A stretch of DNA of 64,000 bases from Parvularcula sp. BBD 1991-13 (lineage in GTDB: Bacteria > Pseudomonadota > Alphaproteobacteria > Caulobacterales > Parvularculaceae), in contig LYSZ01000005.1 in NCBI GenBank assembly GCA_001657385.1, positions 186,001 through 250,000 on the forward strand, in the 5' to 3' direction. The position numbers were made by a program, and so were the translations under genes. Numbering within the stretch: the first letter of the stretch is position 1; every line of letters begins with the position of its first letter. The notes beneath the pieces were generated by a model. The model was given only the letters and a program-made list of their open reading frames with translations. It ran no database searches and was not told the origin of the DNA. Positions 10,170-19,702 of the stretch are shown here, one piece after another.

Positions 10170-10793
10170 TCAGCCGCACGCTTCAAGAATGAGCTTGCAA
10201 ATAGGCGCCGGCGCCGCTGCGCGCAAGGCCTTGATATAGGCTGTCTGCGTCATCACGATCGTGAGACTGTCGGTAATCTCTCCTGACATCACCATTTCTA
10301 ACAAAGCCTTAAAAGAAACTGTTTTCAGGCGTAACGCCTCGGACGGTTCCGGCGCCGCCTCGCCCGGCGTCAGGTCCCAGGCGAGATAGCAAATCGCGAT
10401 TTCGTCCGTAACGGAATTGGAGACGTCGAAGCGGCCGAGTTCGAGCCAGGACCGGGCGGTGAATCCGGTTTCCTCCGCCAGCTCCCGTTTGGCGGCGGCG
10501 AGCGGCTCCTCGCTGCGCGGGGCGCCGCCCTCGGGCAGCTCCCAGCTGTAACGGTCGAGGGGAAAGCGATGCTGTCCGACGAGGGGCACGGTTCCGTCCG
10601 CGGCGACGGGGAGAACGCCGACGGCGACGTTCTTGAACCGCACGACCCCGTACTCGCCCGGCGATCCGTCGGGATGGATGACGCGGTGGTCGGTAAGATT
10701 GATCCACGGATTATCGAACGCGGCGCGCTCGGACGTGACCCGCCATGGGCCGACCTTCCTGATGAATTTGCCGCCGGCGCCGTCGGACGTCAT
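10170..10793 (-). CDS. NUDIX hydrolase
   Basis: A 207-residue pyrophosphohydrolase of the NUDIX superfamily. The full box GX5EX7REUXEEXGU is visible as the segment beginning GGAPRSEEP and ending RELAEETGF. The layout (an N-terminal segment DNPWINLTDHRVIHPDG, then box, then DEIAICYLAWDLTPGEA) resembles ADP-ribose/nucleoside-diphosphate-sugar pyrophosphatases; the exact substrate is not evident. The start at 10793 overlaps the stop of the cyclophilin gene as ATGA, which indicates coupled translation and fixes the start. Longer frames reading further upstream run through the cyclophilin gene and are not used. Confidence 0.9.
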   Translation of the reverse strand: MTSDGAGGKFIRKVGPWRVTSERAAFDNPWINLTDHRVIHPDGSPGEYGVVRFKNVAVGVLPVAADGTVPLVGQHRFPLDRYSWELPEGGAPRSEEPLAAAKRELAEETGFTARSWLELGRFDVSNSVTDEIAICYLAWDLTPGEAAPEPSEALRLKTVSFKALLEMVMSGEITDSLTIVMTQTAYIKALRAAAPAPICKLILEACG

Positions 10794-11749
10794 CGTTGGG
10801 TTTCCGGCGTCGCCCTTGCCGGCCGCACGGGGACCGGGATCTGGCATATGTCGATATAGTCGGGACGGTGAACGAAGAACGCCTCCGCGCGGTTGCGTCT
10901 CGCCTCTATGTAGTCGGCGAAGGTCTGCGTTCCCGACGCCAGCACCTCCAGCGGTTTGCGCTCCGCTTGCGGAAGGTCTGAGGCGATGCGCATCGAGACG
11001 ATGGTCTCGCCGAGGTCTCCCTCCGGGCCGCTCGCGGGTTCGACCCGGCGCAGCGCCTGAAGATGTTCCATGCCGTCGATGACGCGCCCCGCCACCGTCA
11101 GGTTCCGGTCGAGATACCGCTGCGGCTGGAGCGTGACGTAAAACTCCGTGCTTGCTGTATCGGCCGCGGTTTCCCTGCCGAACGCGAAAGCGCCGGCGCA
11201 GTGAAGCAGCCATGCGCGCTTTCCGTCGGCGTCCGATCCGACCGGCATGCTGTCGACAAAGCCGATCCGCGCCGCATACCCGTCGGCGTCCCGCAGCGGG
11301 GAGAAGCCCATGGCGTCGAGAAGGGGCCGGTCGAATTCCGGCGGCAGGGTCTCGGCGGCCGCGCCCCTGTCGCGGTTTTCGATGAGGTCGCCCGCTTGCG
11401 CGACGAACCCGTCGATCACGCGGTAAAAACTGAGGCCCTCATAATATCCCTGGCGGGCGAGCGTCCTGATCTGCGCCTTATGAGCCGGGGCGAAATGGGC
11501 GGAAAGCTCGACGATCACCCGTCCGCGGTCGAGATCGATGTAAAGGAGACTTTCCGGATCGGGCGCGCGCCAGTCGGACGCTGCCGAGGCGGCGAGGATC
11601 TCGGCCGAACTGCGTTGGCCCTCCAGCGGCGCGGCGCCCGCCGGCGCCAGCCGCATGCCGGGCGCCAGGCCGTCGCCGAGCGCAAGCAGGGCCGCTCCGG
11701 CGATGACGACGACGCGGCCGGGGCGCGGATCATTCGGCTGGACGGGCAT
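10790..11749 (-). CDS. Cyclophilin-type peptidyl-prolyl cis-trans isomerase
   Basis: A 319-residue cyclophilin with the signature around FYRVIDGFVAQAGD (Phe-Arg of the active site) in a domain that starts near YIDLDRGRVIVELSAHFAP. An N-terminal hydrophobic stretch (residues 12-30) suggests export to the periplasm. The C-terminal half after the catalytic core is extended relative to minimal cyclophilins of about 160 residues, and contains the family core GVAQ-like blocks FAFGRETAADTASTEFYVTLQP. AAAGGA lies six bases before the ATG. It follows queF by 15 bp. Cyclophilins beside queuosine genes are common in Alphaproteobacteria; a mechanistic link is not known. Confidence 0.92.
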   Translation of the reverse strand: MPVQPNDPRPGRVVVIAGAALLALGDGLAPGMRLAPAGAAPLEGQRSSAEILAASAASDWRAPDPESLLYIDLDRGRVIVELSAHFAPAHKAQIRTLARQGYYEGLSFYRVIDGFVAQAGDLIENRDRGAAAETLPPEFDRPLLDAMGFSPLRDADGYAARIGFVDSMPVGSDADGKRAWLLHCAGAFAFGRETAADTASTEFYVTLQPQRYLDRNLTVAGRVIDGMEHLQALRRVEPASGPEGDLGETIVSMRIASDLPQAERKPLEVLASGTQTFADYIEARRNRAEAFFVHRPDYIDICQIPVPVRPARATPETQR

Positions 11750-11764
11750 GCGCGTTCCTTTCGC

Positions 11765-12283
11765 CTAGCCGCGGCCGCGATAGGCCGGCACGTTCTGGTC
11801 CGGCAGCCACAGTCCTTCGGGGGGCGCGCCGGTCTGATAGAAAACGTCGATCGGAATGCCGCCGCGCGGATACCAATAGCCGCCGATGCGCAGCCATTGC
11901 GGCGCCGCCGCCTCGACCAGACGCCTGGCGATCGCAATGGTGCAGTCTTCGTGGAAGGCGCCATGGTTTCGGAACGAGGATAGAAACAGCTTGAAGGATT
12001 TCGACTCGACGATCCGCGCCGCCGGGACGTAATCGATGACGAGATGAGCGAAATCCGGCTGGCCGGTCACCGGGCACAGGGACGTGAACTCCGGCGCGGT
12101 GAACCGCGCGAGATAGAGCGCGCCGGCATGAGGATTGGGCGCCGTTTCCAGCACCGCCGCCTCGGGCGAGGCGGGAATGGACGTCGCCGCCCCAAGCTGG
12201 CGCAGCGTGTCGGCGCCCTCTTGCCGGTCGTCGGCGCGAGGGCTCTGCGGGGAAGGGGCTTGGGTGTCTGCTGGCGCCGTCAT
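11765..12283 (-). CDS. queF: NADPH-dependent 7-cyano-7-deazaguanine (preQ0) reductase
   Basis: QueF reduces preQ0 to preQ1, the base that Tgt inserts into tRNA. The 172-residue, single-domain (YkvM-like) form is seen. The nucleophile is Cys70 in [13 protein letters not shown], with Asp77 as the general acid, and the QueF motif is [21 protein letters not shown]. The first 40 residues are a Pro/Asp-rich tail not needed for the fold. The start at 12283 is the first ATG of the frame outside the Arg/Lys-rich upstream shadow. With tgt and queA 5 kb away, the window carries three of the queuosine steps in two separate units. Confidence 0.95.
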   Translation of the reverse strand: MTAPADTQAPSPQSPRADDRQEGADTLRQLGAATSIPASPEAAVLETAPNPHAGALYLARFTAPEFTSLCPVTGQPDFAHLVIDYVPAARIVESKSFKLFLSSFRNHGAFHEDCTIAIARRLVEAAAPQWLRIGGYWYPRGGIPIDVFYQTGAPPEGLWLPDQNVPAYRGRG

Positions 12284-12513
12284 AAGGGGGCTCTTGCTTG
12301 GCCGGGCTTGGTGCTGGGCGGTTGATGGAGGAATGCGGCGATGACCGGGCTTTGGCGTTTCGCCGCTCGCGGTCCTTTTACGCCGAGCGGCGCGCCCTTG
12401 TAAAACGCGATGGAAAAAGCCGCCTGAGAATGCGTTTTCCGCCATGGACAAGGGGCGTTCTTCTGGCCTATAAGCCGCTTTCCCGCTTGCGCGCGTTCTC
12501 GCTCGCCGGCGCC

Positions 12514-12589
<76 letters not shown>

Positions 12590-12899
12590 TTTAGCATTTT
12601 CTGCTGCAATTTCCCCATCTCTAGCCGGCTCAAAAAACTAATTGAAACAATAAGTTATCGGCTCAATTGGTTTCCCGCGATCTCTTCCGATCTCTCGCCA
12701 GCGTTGGTCTTCGTTGGTCGATCTGATGGCGTAGACCAACAAAATTTCGGTCATTACCAACATCGGTTCCGGACCCGTGAACCGAACCCGCGCCGCGTTG
12801 GCAAAACGCGTCTGTCGCCGACATTCGCCCAACACATCAGCCAACCGACGCGCGCAAAAACCGCCTCGCTCGAAGCCCGTTCAAACTGAGGAGCCCACT
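12590..12899. other. Leader of the integrase relic
   Basis: No gene is supported here. The segment holds the short repeats listed at 12703-12740 and, just before the integrase ATG, the ribosome-binding-like GAGGAG. Base composition drops relative to the upstream core genes, consistent with imported DNA. Confidence 0.5.
12703..12740 (+). repeat. GTTGGTC repeats, candidate integrase arm-type sites
   Basis: GTTGGTC occurs at 12703-12709 and 12713-12719 (10-bp period, within CGTTGGTC) and in inverted form, GACCAAC, at 12734-12740. Repeats at about one helical turn between attL and the integrase gene are typical of arm-type binding sites; function is inferred. Confidence 0.35.
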
Positions 12900-14119
12900 A
12901 TGGAAATGAAACTAACGACCAAGGCCTGCGACGCCGCCATCACGACCAACAAACTCAGGAAACTGAGCGATGGAGGCGGCCTGCAACTGTGGGTGACGCC
13001 CCCGAACAAAGACGGACGATGCGGCAAGTCATGGCGGTACGCTTACCGCTTTGACGGTAAACAGAAATGCATAACCATCGGACCCTATCCGCTGTTCTCG
13101 CTGAAGGAAGCGCGCGAAGCGATGGCGGTCGCCAAGAAACAGGTGATCCAGGGCATCGATCCTTCAGCGTTGAAAAAAGAACGCAAGCGCCAGCAACGGA
13201 TCGAGGAAGCGACGTTCAAATACATCGCCGAAGAGTATCTCGAAAAGCTCCGCCGCGAAGGCCGCGCTGAGGCGACGCTAAAGAAAAACGAATGGATGCT
13301 GGGTCTCGCTTATCCCGATCTCGGCGACCGTGAAATCGCCGGCATCAAGCCCGCTGAAATCCTGACCTGCCTCCGCCGCGTGGAAGCGAAAGGCAATTAC
13401 GAAACGGCGCGCAGACTGCGCTCCACGATCGGTTCCGTCTGCCGCTATGCGATTGCAACCGCGCGCCTCGATGCCGATCCGACATATGCGCTTCAGGGCG
13501 CGCTCATCACGCCGTAAGTAACGCCCCGTGCGGCGATCACGGATCCTGAAAAACTCGGCAATTTGCTGCGCGTCGTCGAGGATTATACCGGCCACATTAC
13601 GACGCGTACGGCCATCATTCTGATGGCGCATCTCTTCCCGCGCCCCGGCGAATTGCGGCAATCCGAATGGGCCGATATTGATTTCGAAAACCGCGTCTGG
13701 ACGATCCCGGCCGAGCGCACAAAAATGCGACGACCGCATAAAGTTCCCTTGTCTCAGCCGGTCCTGAAAATCCTCCGCGATCTCCACGTTGTGACGGGTT
13801 TCGGCCGCTACCTCTTCACAGCGTCCGCTCAACCAAACGGCCCCTCTCCGAGCCCGCGATGAACGCTGCGTTGCGTACGATGGGCTTCACCAAAGACGAA
13901 GTTACTGCTCACGGCTTCCGCGCAACCGCGTCAACGCTTCTGAACGAATCCGGTAAATGGAACCCCGACGCCATCGAACGCCAGCTCGCCCACGTCGAAG
14001 GCAACGACGTCCGCCGCGCCTACGCCCGTGGCGAACACTGGGACGAACGCGTCCGCATGATGGAATGGTGGTCGGAGTATCTGGAGGAGTTGAAGGCGCA
14101 GACCGGTTTCAGATCATAA
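12900..14119 (+). pseudogene. P4-type tyrosine integrase, disrupted by a stop codon and a frameshift
   Basis: The first 205 residues (from ATG 12900, preceded by GAGGAG) carry the DUF4102 arm-DNA-binding domain and the SAM-like core-binding domain. The frame then meets TAA at 13515, continues in the same frame into the catalytic domain (FPRPGELRQSEW, with the first catalytic Arg), and loses one base near 13820 so that the rest is read in another frame from about 13822. That last part has HGFRATASTLLNE and the tyrosine motif VRRAYAR and ends at 14119. Read through, the product would be about 405 residues, normal for the family. All catalytic residues survive but are split, so the element is probably immobile on its own. 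Confidence 0.9.
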
Positions 14120-16183
14120 AAATGCGTCAAGAAATTCTGAAACGGGCCGTACTCCTGTTACGCACAGGTGTTCTCGCGCGCGTGTGCACGCGACATACAA
14201 GAGATGCCGTTCCGTCGCGTAGACTTCATCGAGTTCTGCATCATCGGTTACGTCTTCTATCCGCGCTTGCAGCGGCAACGCTTCATCGTCGCAAGCCATA
14301 ACGGCGACCGCGCGGTATTCTAGCCCCTTCGCAAGGTGCATTGTCCCGAGTGCGATACGTTCGGACAAATGCTCTTCGGCGCCGCTCAAGGTTTCTCCTT
14401 CTTGGCCAAGGGTCGCTAGCATTGCGCGCGCACGTGGCAAGTAGCTTCTATCTCGAACAAAAACGCCAATTTCGTTGGGGGGAATACCCTTATCAAGAAG
14501 ATCTTCTATCCATACAGCTACAGTCGTTTGCTCTTCTTCCGCTGTTTTAAGTTTATACACTTCCGGAGCGGGGCCATTAAACAGTGAAATTGTGCCTACG
14601 CGGCGGTCTTCGTTCCCGTCCATATCCCGGATAATGCGCGGCAAGAGACTGTCAGCGGCTTCTCGGATTTGATGGCTCGTTCGGTAATTTACGGTCAGGG
14701 TTGACGAACGGCCACGGACATCGACCCCGAGTGATTTCCAGGAAAAGGGATGCTGAAAAATCCGCTGACCTAGATCTCCGGTGAAGAATAGCCCGTCTGT
14801 TCCACTTCCGGATAAGGCGGCGAGAAACCGCAGCTCGCCCGGCCCTAAGTCCTGTGCTTCATCTACGACGATATGCGTGTACGGTTTTTCATGTCGATCG
14901 GCGAAATAGTCGCCCATTTCGCTGAACAGAGCAGATGCGGTTAACATCCCTTTTCGTGTGAGCGCATCACGCGTTCGTTCAAATACCGGCCACAGCGCTT
15001 CTCGTTGCTTACGGCCAACACGGCTGCGTTTGCCTTTCCTCGTGACATCAACGTAGTCGTCCAGTGTGTTAATTTGCCAATTGTCGACAACATCACGCCA
15101 TTCGGCCCAGACAAAGCGCTCCGTAAATCCATCAAGGACCGCCGCTTCGCGCTGAAGAATTACGCGCACGTCTCTCTCTTTCGCGATATACGGTTCGCGG
15201 CCATGCGCAAGTGTATAGAGTTCAGAGGCGGCGTCTTCAAAAGACGCTATATTAATCGACGGTACGATACGCTTCTCACCACCGGTCAGGATGGTCAGTT
15301 TTCGGCGCAGAGATGATGCAAGGGGACGTGAGAAAGTCGTTAGCAACACTTTGGCGCCGGGAAGGTCGGACAATCGTTTTGCGCGGTGCAGAGCGACAAC
15401 CGTTTTGCCGGTGCCGGCCGAGCCGCCAACACGAGCAGGTCCGTTGAACTCCTTGTCAACGAGAACCTGCTGGCTCGGATGTAGAAAAACTGTCCATTGA
15501 TCCCAGGGGTAATCAAGTGCTGCTTCGAGCGCTTCACGCCCTTCAACAACCCTGAAGCGCCGCTGCGCGTCAGGGTGAAGCGCAGAGTCCGAAATCGCTT
15601 GCTCGAACACTTGCGGGATTGGCGTCTCACCGACCGCGAGTGCAAGCACGGCTTCTTGCGCCTCCTGCGGAAGGTGCGTGACGAGATCAAGCAATTCATC
15701 TGTGTCTGCTTGACGTAGCCGGTCCAACCACTGCGTCGGCACGCCATAGATCAAAAGCTCGTCATCGCTGCAAGCCGCTAAAGGCCTAGATATCGGCGCA
15801 GATACAGGCGCTGGTTCGGTTGGTGCTGACGGCGCTGGCTTGCGCGTCTCAACAGTCTCTTCAATTTCAACGATTTGCAAAGCTTGCGTGTGCGGATGGA
15901 CTTCAAAAATGCGCCGCGTCGCCCATGCGTATGCATCGTCGTGGTGGTCAACATAGCAAAGCACCACCCGCTCGCCCGTTTTGTGGACAATCAAGCGTAT
16001 GTCGCGGTTCGCGCGCACGGACCAAAAATTTTTGTCCTTCGCGCCGTCAATGCGATGAAATGACTTGCCCTTGCCCGTTGGGTCCATCTGCAAGTCAAAC
16101 GCCGCCATTTTCGCAGCCTTCTGCGACTGATTGTCGAGCTTGGCGAGCGCGGATTGGAATGTATCGGCGATAAGGAATTTCAT
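14114..16183 (-). CDS. RelE-like domain fused to UvrD/REP-type helicase
   Basis: A 689-residue fusion. Residues 1-91 resemble RelE/ParE toxins (segment FWSVRANRDIRLIVH, then VVLCYVDHHDDAYAWA). A Pro-rich linker (about 115-135) leads to a superfamily 1 helicase with Walker A GGSAGTGKT (253-261), Walker B DEAQD (441-445), motif VNYRTSHQIREAA and a C-terminal motif TMHLAKGLEYRAV with YVACTRAREHL. The helicase lacks an obvious RecB-type nuclease. It starts one base after the stop of the GIY-YIG gene (TAG-t-ATG), so it is the last gene of the restriction operon, and it overlaps the integrase relic end by six bases. The RelE-like part could cut mRNA, or could only be a fold that binds ribosome or DNA; this is undetermined. 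Confidence 0.88.
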   Translation of the reverse strand: MKFLIADTFQSALAKLDNQSQKAAKMAAFDLQMDPTGKGKSFHRIDGAKDKNFWSVRANRDIRLIVHKTGERVVLCYVDHHDDAYAWATRRIFEVHPHTQALQIVEIEETVETRKPAPSAPTEPAPVSAPISRPLAACSDDELLIYGVPTQWLDRLRQADTDELLDLVTHLPQEAQEAVLALAVGETPIPQVFEQAISDSALHPDAQRRFRVVEGREALEAALDYPWDQWTVFLHPSQQVLVDKEFNGPARVGGSAGTGKTVVALHRAKRLSDLPGAKVLLTTFSRPLASSLRRKLTILTGGEKRIVPSINIASFEDAASELYTLAHGREPYIAKERDVRVILQREAAVLDGFTERFVWAEWRDVVDNWQINTLDDYVDVTRKGKRSRVGRKQREALWPVFERTRDALTRKGMLTASALFSEMGDYFADRHEKPYTHIVVDEAQDLGPGELRFLAALSGSGTDGLFFTGDLGQRIFQHPFSWKSLGVDVRGRSSTLTVNYRTSHQIREAADSLLPRIIRDMDGNEDRRVGTISLFNGPAPEVYKLKTAEEEQTTVAVWIEDLLDKGIPPNEIGVFVRDRSYLPRARAMLATLGQEGETLSGAEEHLSERIALGTMHLAKGLEYRAVAVMACDDEALPLQARIEDVTDDAELDEVYATERHLLYVACTRAREHLCVTGVRPVSEFLDAFL

Positions 16184-16184
16184 A

Positions 16185-16718
16185 CTAGCGTTGGTTTTCG
16201 ACTTGAATTTTGTATAATTCTTCTATCATTTCACGCTGCTTTAGGCCTAAATTGTCATCATCGCGATATTGCAAATATTGTTGCACCTTCGCACCAAAGC
16301 GGCCGCCTTGGCGATTCTGTGGCGGTTCGGTGACCGCTAGTAAGATTGCTTCGATATGATTCAGCACTTCCGAGCGCGTGCTATGAGCACCGGTTTTTTC
16401 TTTTTGAAGTTTCCCCGACTTTAATACAGACCGCACCCCAAACCACGAAAATCTTTCCCATCGGTCCGCTAATGAATCGTCGCGATGCTGCCCCAGTCGT
16501 CCAATAAGTGTTTGATTTTTTCCGGCTCCTACTTGCCCCGCGTACACGATGCGAAACAGGTCATCATACAGAACATACACTCCTTGCTGTTCTTTAAAAT
16601 CAATTGGTTCTGAACGCTTTTTGCCGACAATTTTGCCTTTAAGATGCCCGGCAATTGGGCCACGCCCCCAAAAGACATTCTCTCGCCGCCAAAAAAGTCC
16701 GTAATTCTTAAAGAGCAT
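16185..16718 (-). CDS. GIY-YIG-type nuclease domain protein
   Basis: A 177-residue protein with a GIY-YIG-like core: GVYVLY (46-51), VYAGQ (58-62), then LIGRLGQHR containing Arg74 and His78, as in homing and repair nucleases of this fold that cut DNA at a metal site. An acidic C-terminal residue expected for metal binding is plausibly the Glu in NHIEAIL. The start at 16718 has AGGAGAGG two bases upstream; reading further upstream would run into the Mod gene. It sits 8 bp after mod and 1 bp before the helicase, so it is cotranslated with both. It is probably a DNA-cleaving or end-processing partner of the restriction system; the target is unknown. Confidence 0.8.
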   Translation of the reverse strand: MLFKNYGLFWRRENVFWGRGPIAGHLKGKIVGKKRSEPIDFKEQQGVYVLYDDLFRIVYAGQVGAGKNQTLIGRLGQHRDDSLADRWERFSWFGVRSVLKSGKLQKEKTGAHSTRSEVLNHIEAILLAVTEPPQNRQGGRFGAKVQQYLQYRDDDNLGLKQREMIEELYKIQVENQR

Positions 16719-16726
16719 TTCCTCTC

Positions 16727-19690
16727 CTAGACCGAAAAAACTTTCATCACTTCGTCGCCATAGTGGTTGATCACCTTCACCGCGATACGGCCTGACGACG
16801 GGCGCGGGAATGGGCGCGACGCAGCTCGGTAAAGCGTTCGCCACGCGTCTTCATCTATTTCGGCGCGGAGCGAGGTTTTGAGAGACTTGTACGGATCGCC
16901 AGCGCCGAGGAAATAGGCGTGGCGAACGAAGAAGCTTTCCTCGTCATAATCGGTGTCGATAAACCAGGCCATTATGTCATCGGTGTCGCCATGGCGGATT
17001 TCACCGGTGGCGGGCACAAAAACATCCATGCCGCGAATCGTGACCGTCAGGTCTTCGCCTTGTTCCGTGATCGTCACGTCCGGCTCGCCGATCACCATGA
17101 AGAGGTTCGCGTTCTTATCGCGTCGCAAATCCTCCGCCATGTGAAGGTCGGGATTCATCTTCGCCTTGACGATCCGCAACGGCCCAAGCTTCGTCACCTC
17201 GCTGGCGTGGGCGTCATAACCGAAAGCGAGCGCAATCAGGATATCGAAGCGCGCCTCGGTCGCCTCGCGCGCGGCGGCCATGAGGTCGGTGCGATGGAGC
17301 GTGCCGTATTCCGGACCGATCATGATGGCGGCGCGTCGCTCGATTGCCTTGGCGCCTTCACCTTCGACAAAGTGACCCTCAGCGCAAACCATATCGCCCG
17401 CCCAAGGCGTGATATGGTTGAAGGTGATGCGGTCTTCCTTCGCGCCCTGCTGCACGCCGGCGATGCGCAAGTTTTCGAGGATCACCTGAACGAAATCGAC
17501 CTCGTTGGAGAGGCCGCTTTTGCGCTTCTTCTTTTTCTGTTTTTTCGCTTTTTGGGGCTCATCGAGCAGCTCCTCGTCATCCATGGCGACGACGCGATGG
17601 GGCGATAAGCTTTCAACCGTGAACGGCCCGGCGACGCGTACACGGGCGTTGTCGACATAGGGACGGTCATAGAGATATTCGACGTCCGCCGCGCGGGCGA
17701 TGGAGGCGTCTATCTTCTGCTGACGCTCAATGCGGTTCTCCCACCATTTCGCGTGGGCGTCTTTGGCTTTCTTCGACCAGGTGTCATCAGCTTCGCGCGG
17801 GATTTCCCATTCTTCCCATGTTTCGCCGACGGCGTTGTTCAGCGCGGCGCGCAAAGGCTCCAGCTTCTCTTGGTATTGCTCCCAGATGACGTCGATCTCG
17901 GCGTTGTTGGCGATGGATTTCAGCGTGATGTGCGGCGCGCGCTCATAGACGAACCCTTCTCGTATGTCGTCGCGGGGCCGTCCGTTTACCTCATCGTTTT
18001 GGGGCGGTTTGCCGGTGACTTCCGCTTCTTTCATTCGTCCGTCAGCGGAGTCTTTAAGGTAGTAATAGGGATAACGTGCGCTCATCAGCCGCTGGCGGGC
18101 GAGCGCCAGCGCCACGCGGGAAGTGTCGATCGTGATCCAACGCCGTCCCCATTGTTCAGCGACCGTCGCTGTTGTGCCGGACCCGCAGGTGGGGTCGAGA
18201 ACAAGATCGCCGGGGTCTGTAGCCATGAGGAGACAGCGCTCAATCGTCTTACTACCTGTTTGAACTACATAAACCTTTTCATCAGTAAAATTTCCTGTTC
18301 CAGTGTCCGTCCAAATATTCGAGAATGGCATAACATCGAAGTCGGTGTGAAAGCGTTTGTAGCGAAAACTGCTTTCCGCGACGTGCACACGATCAGCATA
18401 AATTAGACGTTGGGTTCCAACCGGATGTGACGGTTTCCAATGCGAATTGGCTTTGTAAGGATCGACCTTCACGCTTCGATACGACAAGAGCTGCGGCTCG
18501 GAGGCGCGGCCTTGGGAAATCATATTGTCCGGATTGTATGGTGATGCTCCATCAGGAATGAGTACTTCACCGCGTTTCTCCGCAGCGCTAACCCCTCGAC
18601 AACTAAAGTCTTCCAACTGCAGCCAAGTCGCATTACCGGTACCAAGCTCATAGGGTTTTTTCGCAAAGACCGGCCTTGTCTTAACGGCCGTTCGATCCTT
18701 GGCGTACCAGACGATGTAATCTAGTACATTCGAAACAACGGCAGATGAAAACCCGTAAGTTTTTTGAACGGAAATTTCGCTGAGGAAATTCTCCTCCCCA
18801 AACACCTCATCCATCACGGCGCGAACGCGATGCACATTTTCATCGCCGATCTGTACAAAGATCGATCCGGACTCCGTCAGTAGATCGCGCATCACCGTCA
18901 GCCGGTCACGCAGATAGGTGAGGTAGGAGTGGATGCCGTCTTTCCAGGTGTCGCGAAACGCCTTCACCTGTTCCGGCTCGCGGGTCAGGCTTTCGAGCTT
19001 GCCGTCCTTCACATCGCGCGAACGAGTTGAGACCTGCCAGTTGGAATTGAACTTGATGCCATAGGGCGGGTCGAAATAGATCGCCTGTACCTTGCCGCGT
19101 AACTTCTCGCGCTCTGCCAGAGACGCCATCACTTGTAGTGAATCGCCGAGGATCATCCGGTTCGACCAGTGCTGTTCGTGCTCGTAGAACTCCGTCTTCG
19201 CCTCCGGGTCGAGACCGTTGAACTCCGCAAAGAGGTCCGGTGCGTGGTCGCCGTTCTTTTCTTTCGACATTTTGACGAGATAGTCGATCAGCGCCTTGGG
19301 GTGGATCTTTTCCTGCACATAAATGGGCGGCACATTGACGACGAGGTCCGTCCAGTCCTGCCGGTCCTTGCCGCGCCAGACGAGCTGTGCGTCGCCTAAT
19401 TCTATTTGACCTGTCTCGGTGAGCTGTTCGCGCTGCTCCTTCGTCAGCGTGATCTTGATCCCGTTCCAGATGATCTGCGGATCAAGGTCTTCATCGCGTT
19501 CGCGAACCTCTCCCTTCGGCAAGGGGCGTGCGCGCTTATACTTCGTCGGCGGCCGAGGCGTAATCTCTTCGAGCCGCTCGTTGATCGACTGTAATTCCGC
19601 TGTCGGAATATTCCGCCGGCGCGCCTCTTCATGCGTCAGCGTTTCGACCTGCTTTTTCTTCTTTGTTCTCTTTGTCGCTTTTCTGGCCAT
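16727..19690 (-). CDS. Type III-like DNA adenine methyltransferase (Mod), long form
   Basis: The modification subunit, which would methylate adenine in the recognition sequence to protect host DNA. The catalytic motif DPPY is at 207-210, and the SAM-binding motif DPTCGSGTT follows at 499-507, the beta-class order of type III Mod enzymes. The N-terminus is Lys/Arg-rich (KATKRTKKKKQ). At 987 residues it is much longer than classical Mod proteins (about 650): roughly 470 residues follow the SAM site, with a basic stretch near 685-700 (KAKKQKKKKRK). Start spacing to res is 12 bp, with a purine-rich GAAAAGAGA site. The whole belongs to the long Mod/BPTD_3080-type Res pairs. Recognition sequence is not readable. 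Confidence 0.93.
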   Translation of the reverse strand: MARKATKRTKKKKQVETLTHEEARRRNIPTAELQSINERLEEITPRPPTKYKRARPLPKGEVRERDEDLDPQIIWNGIKITLTKEQREQLTETGQIELGDAQLVWRGKDRQDWTDLVVNVPPIYVQEKIHPKALIDYLVKMSKEKNGDHAPDLFAEFNGLDPEAKTEFYEHEQHWSNRMILGDSLQVMASLAEREKLRGKVQAIYFDPPYGIKFNSNWQVSTRSRDVKDGKLESLTREPEQVKAFRDTWKDGIHSYLTYLRDRLTVMRDLLTESGSIFVQIGDENVHRVRAVMDEVFGEENFLSEISVQKTYGFSSAVVSNVLDYIVWYAKDRTAVKTRPVFAKKPYELGTGNATWLQLEDFSCRGVSAAEKRGEVLIPDGASPYNPDNMISQGRASEPQLLSYRSVKVDPYKANSHWKPSHPVGTQRLIYADRVHVAESSFRYKRFHTDFDVMPFSNIWTDTGTGNFTDEKVYVVQTGSKTIERCLLMATDPGDLVLDPTCGSGTTATVAEQWGRRWITIDTSRVALALARQRLMSARYPYYYLKDSADGRMKEAEVTGKPPQNDEVNGRPRDDIREGFVYERAPHITLKSIANNAEIDVIWEQYQEKLEPLRAALNNAVGETWEEWEIPREADDTWSKKAKDAHAKWWENRIERQQKIDASIARAADVEYLYDRPYVDNARVRVAGPFTVESLSPHRVVAMDDEELLDEPQKAKKQKKKKRKSGLSNEVDFVQVILENLRIAGVQQGAKEDRITFNHITPWAGDMVCAEGHFVEGEGAKAIERRAAIMIGPEYGTLHRTDLMAAAREATEARFDILIALAFGYDAHASEVTKLGPLRIVKAKMNPDLHMAEDLRRDKNANLFMVIGEPDVTITEQGEDLTVTIRGMDVFVPATGEIRHGDTDDIMAWFIDTDYDEESFFVRHAYFLGAGDPYKSLKTSLRAEIDEDAWRTLYRAASRPFPRPSSGRIAVKVINHYGDEVMKVFSV

Positions 19691-19702
19691 ATCTCTTTTC
19701 GA

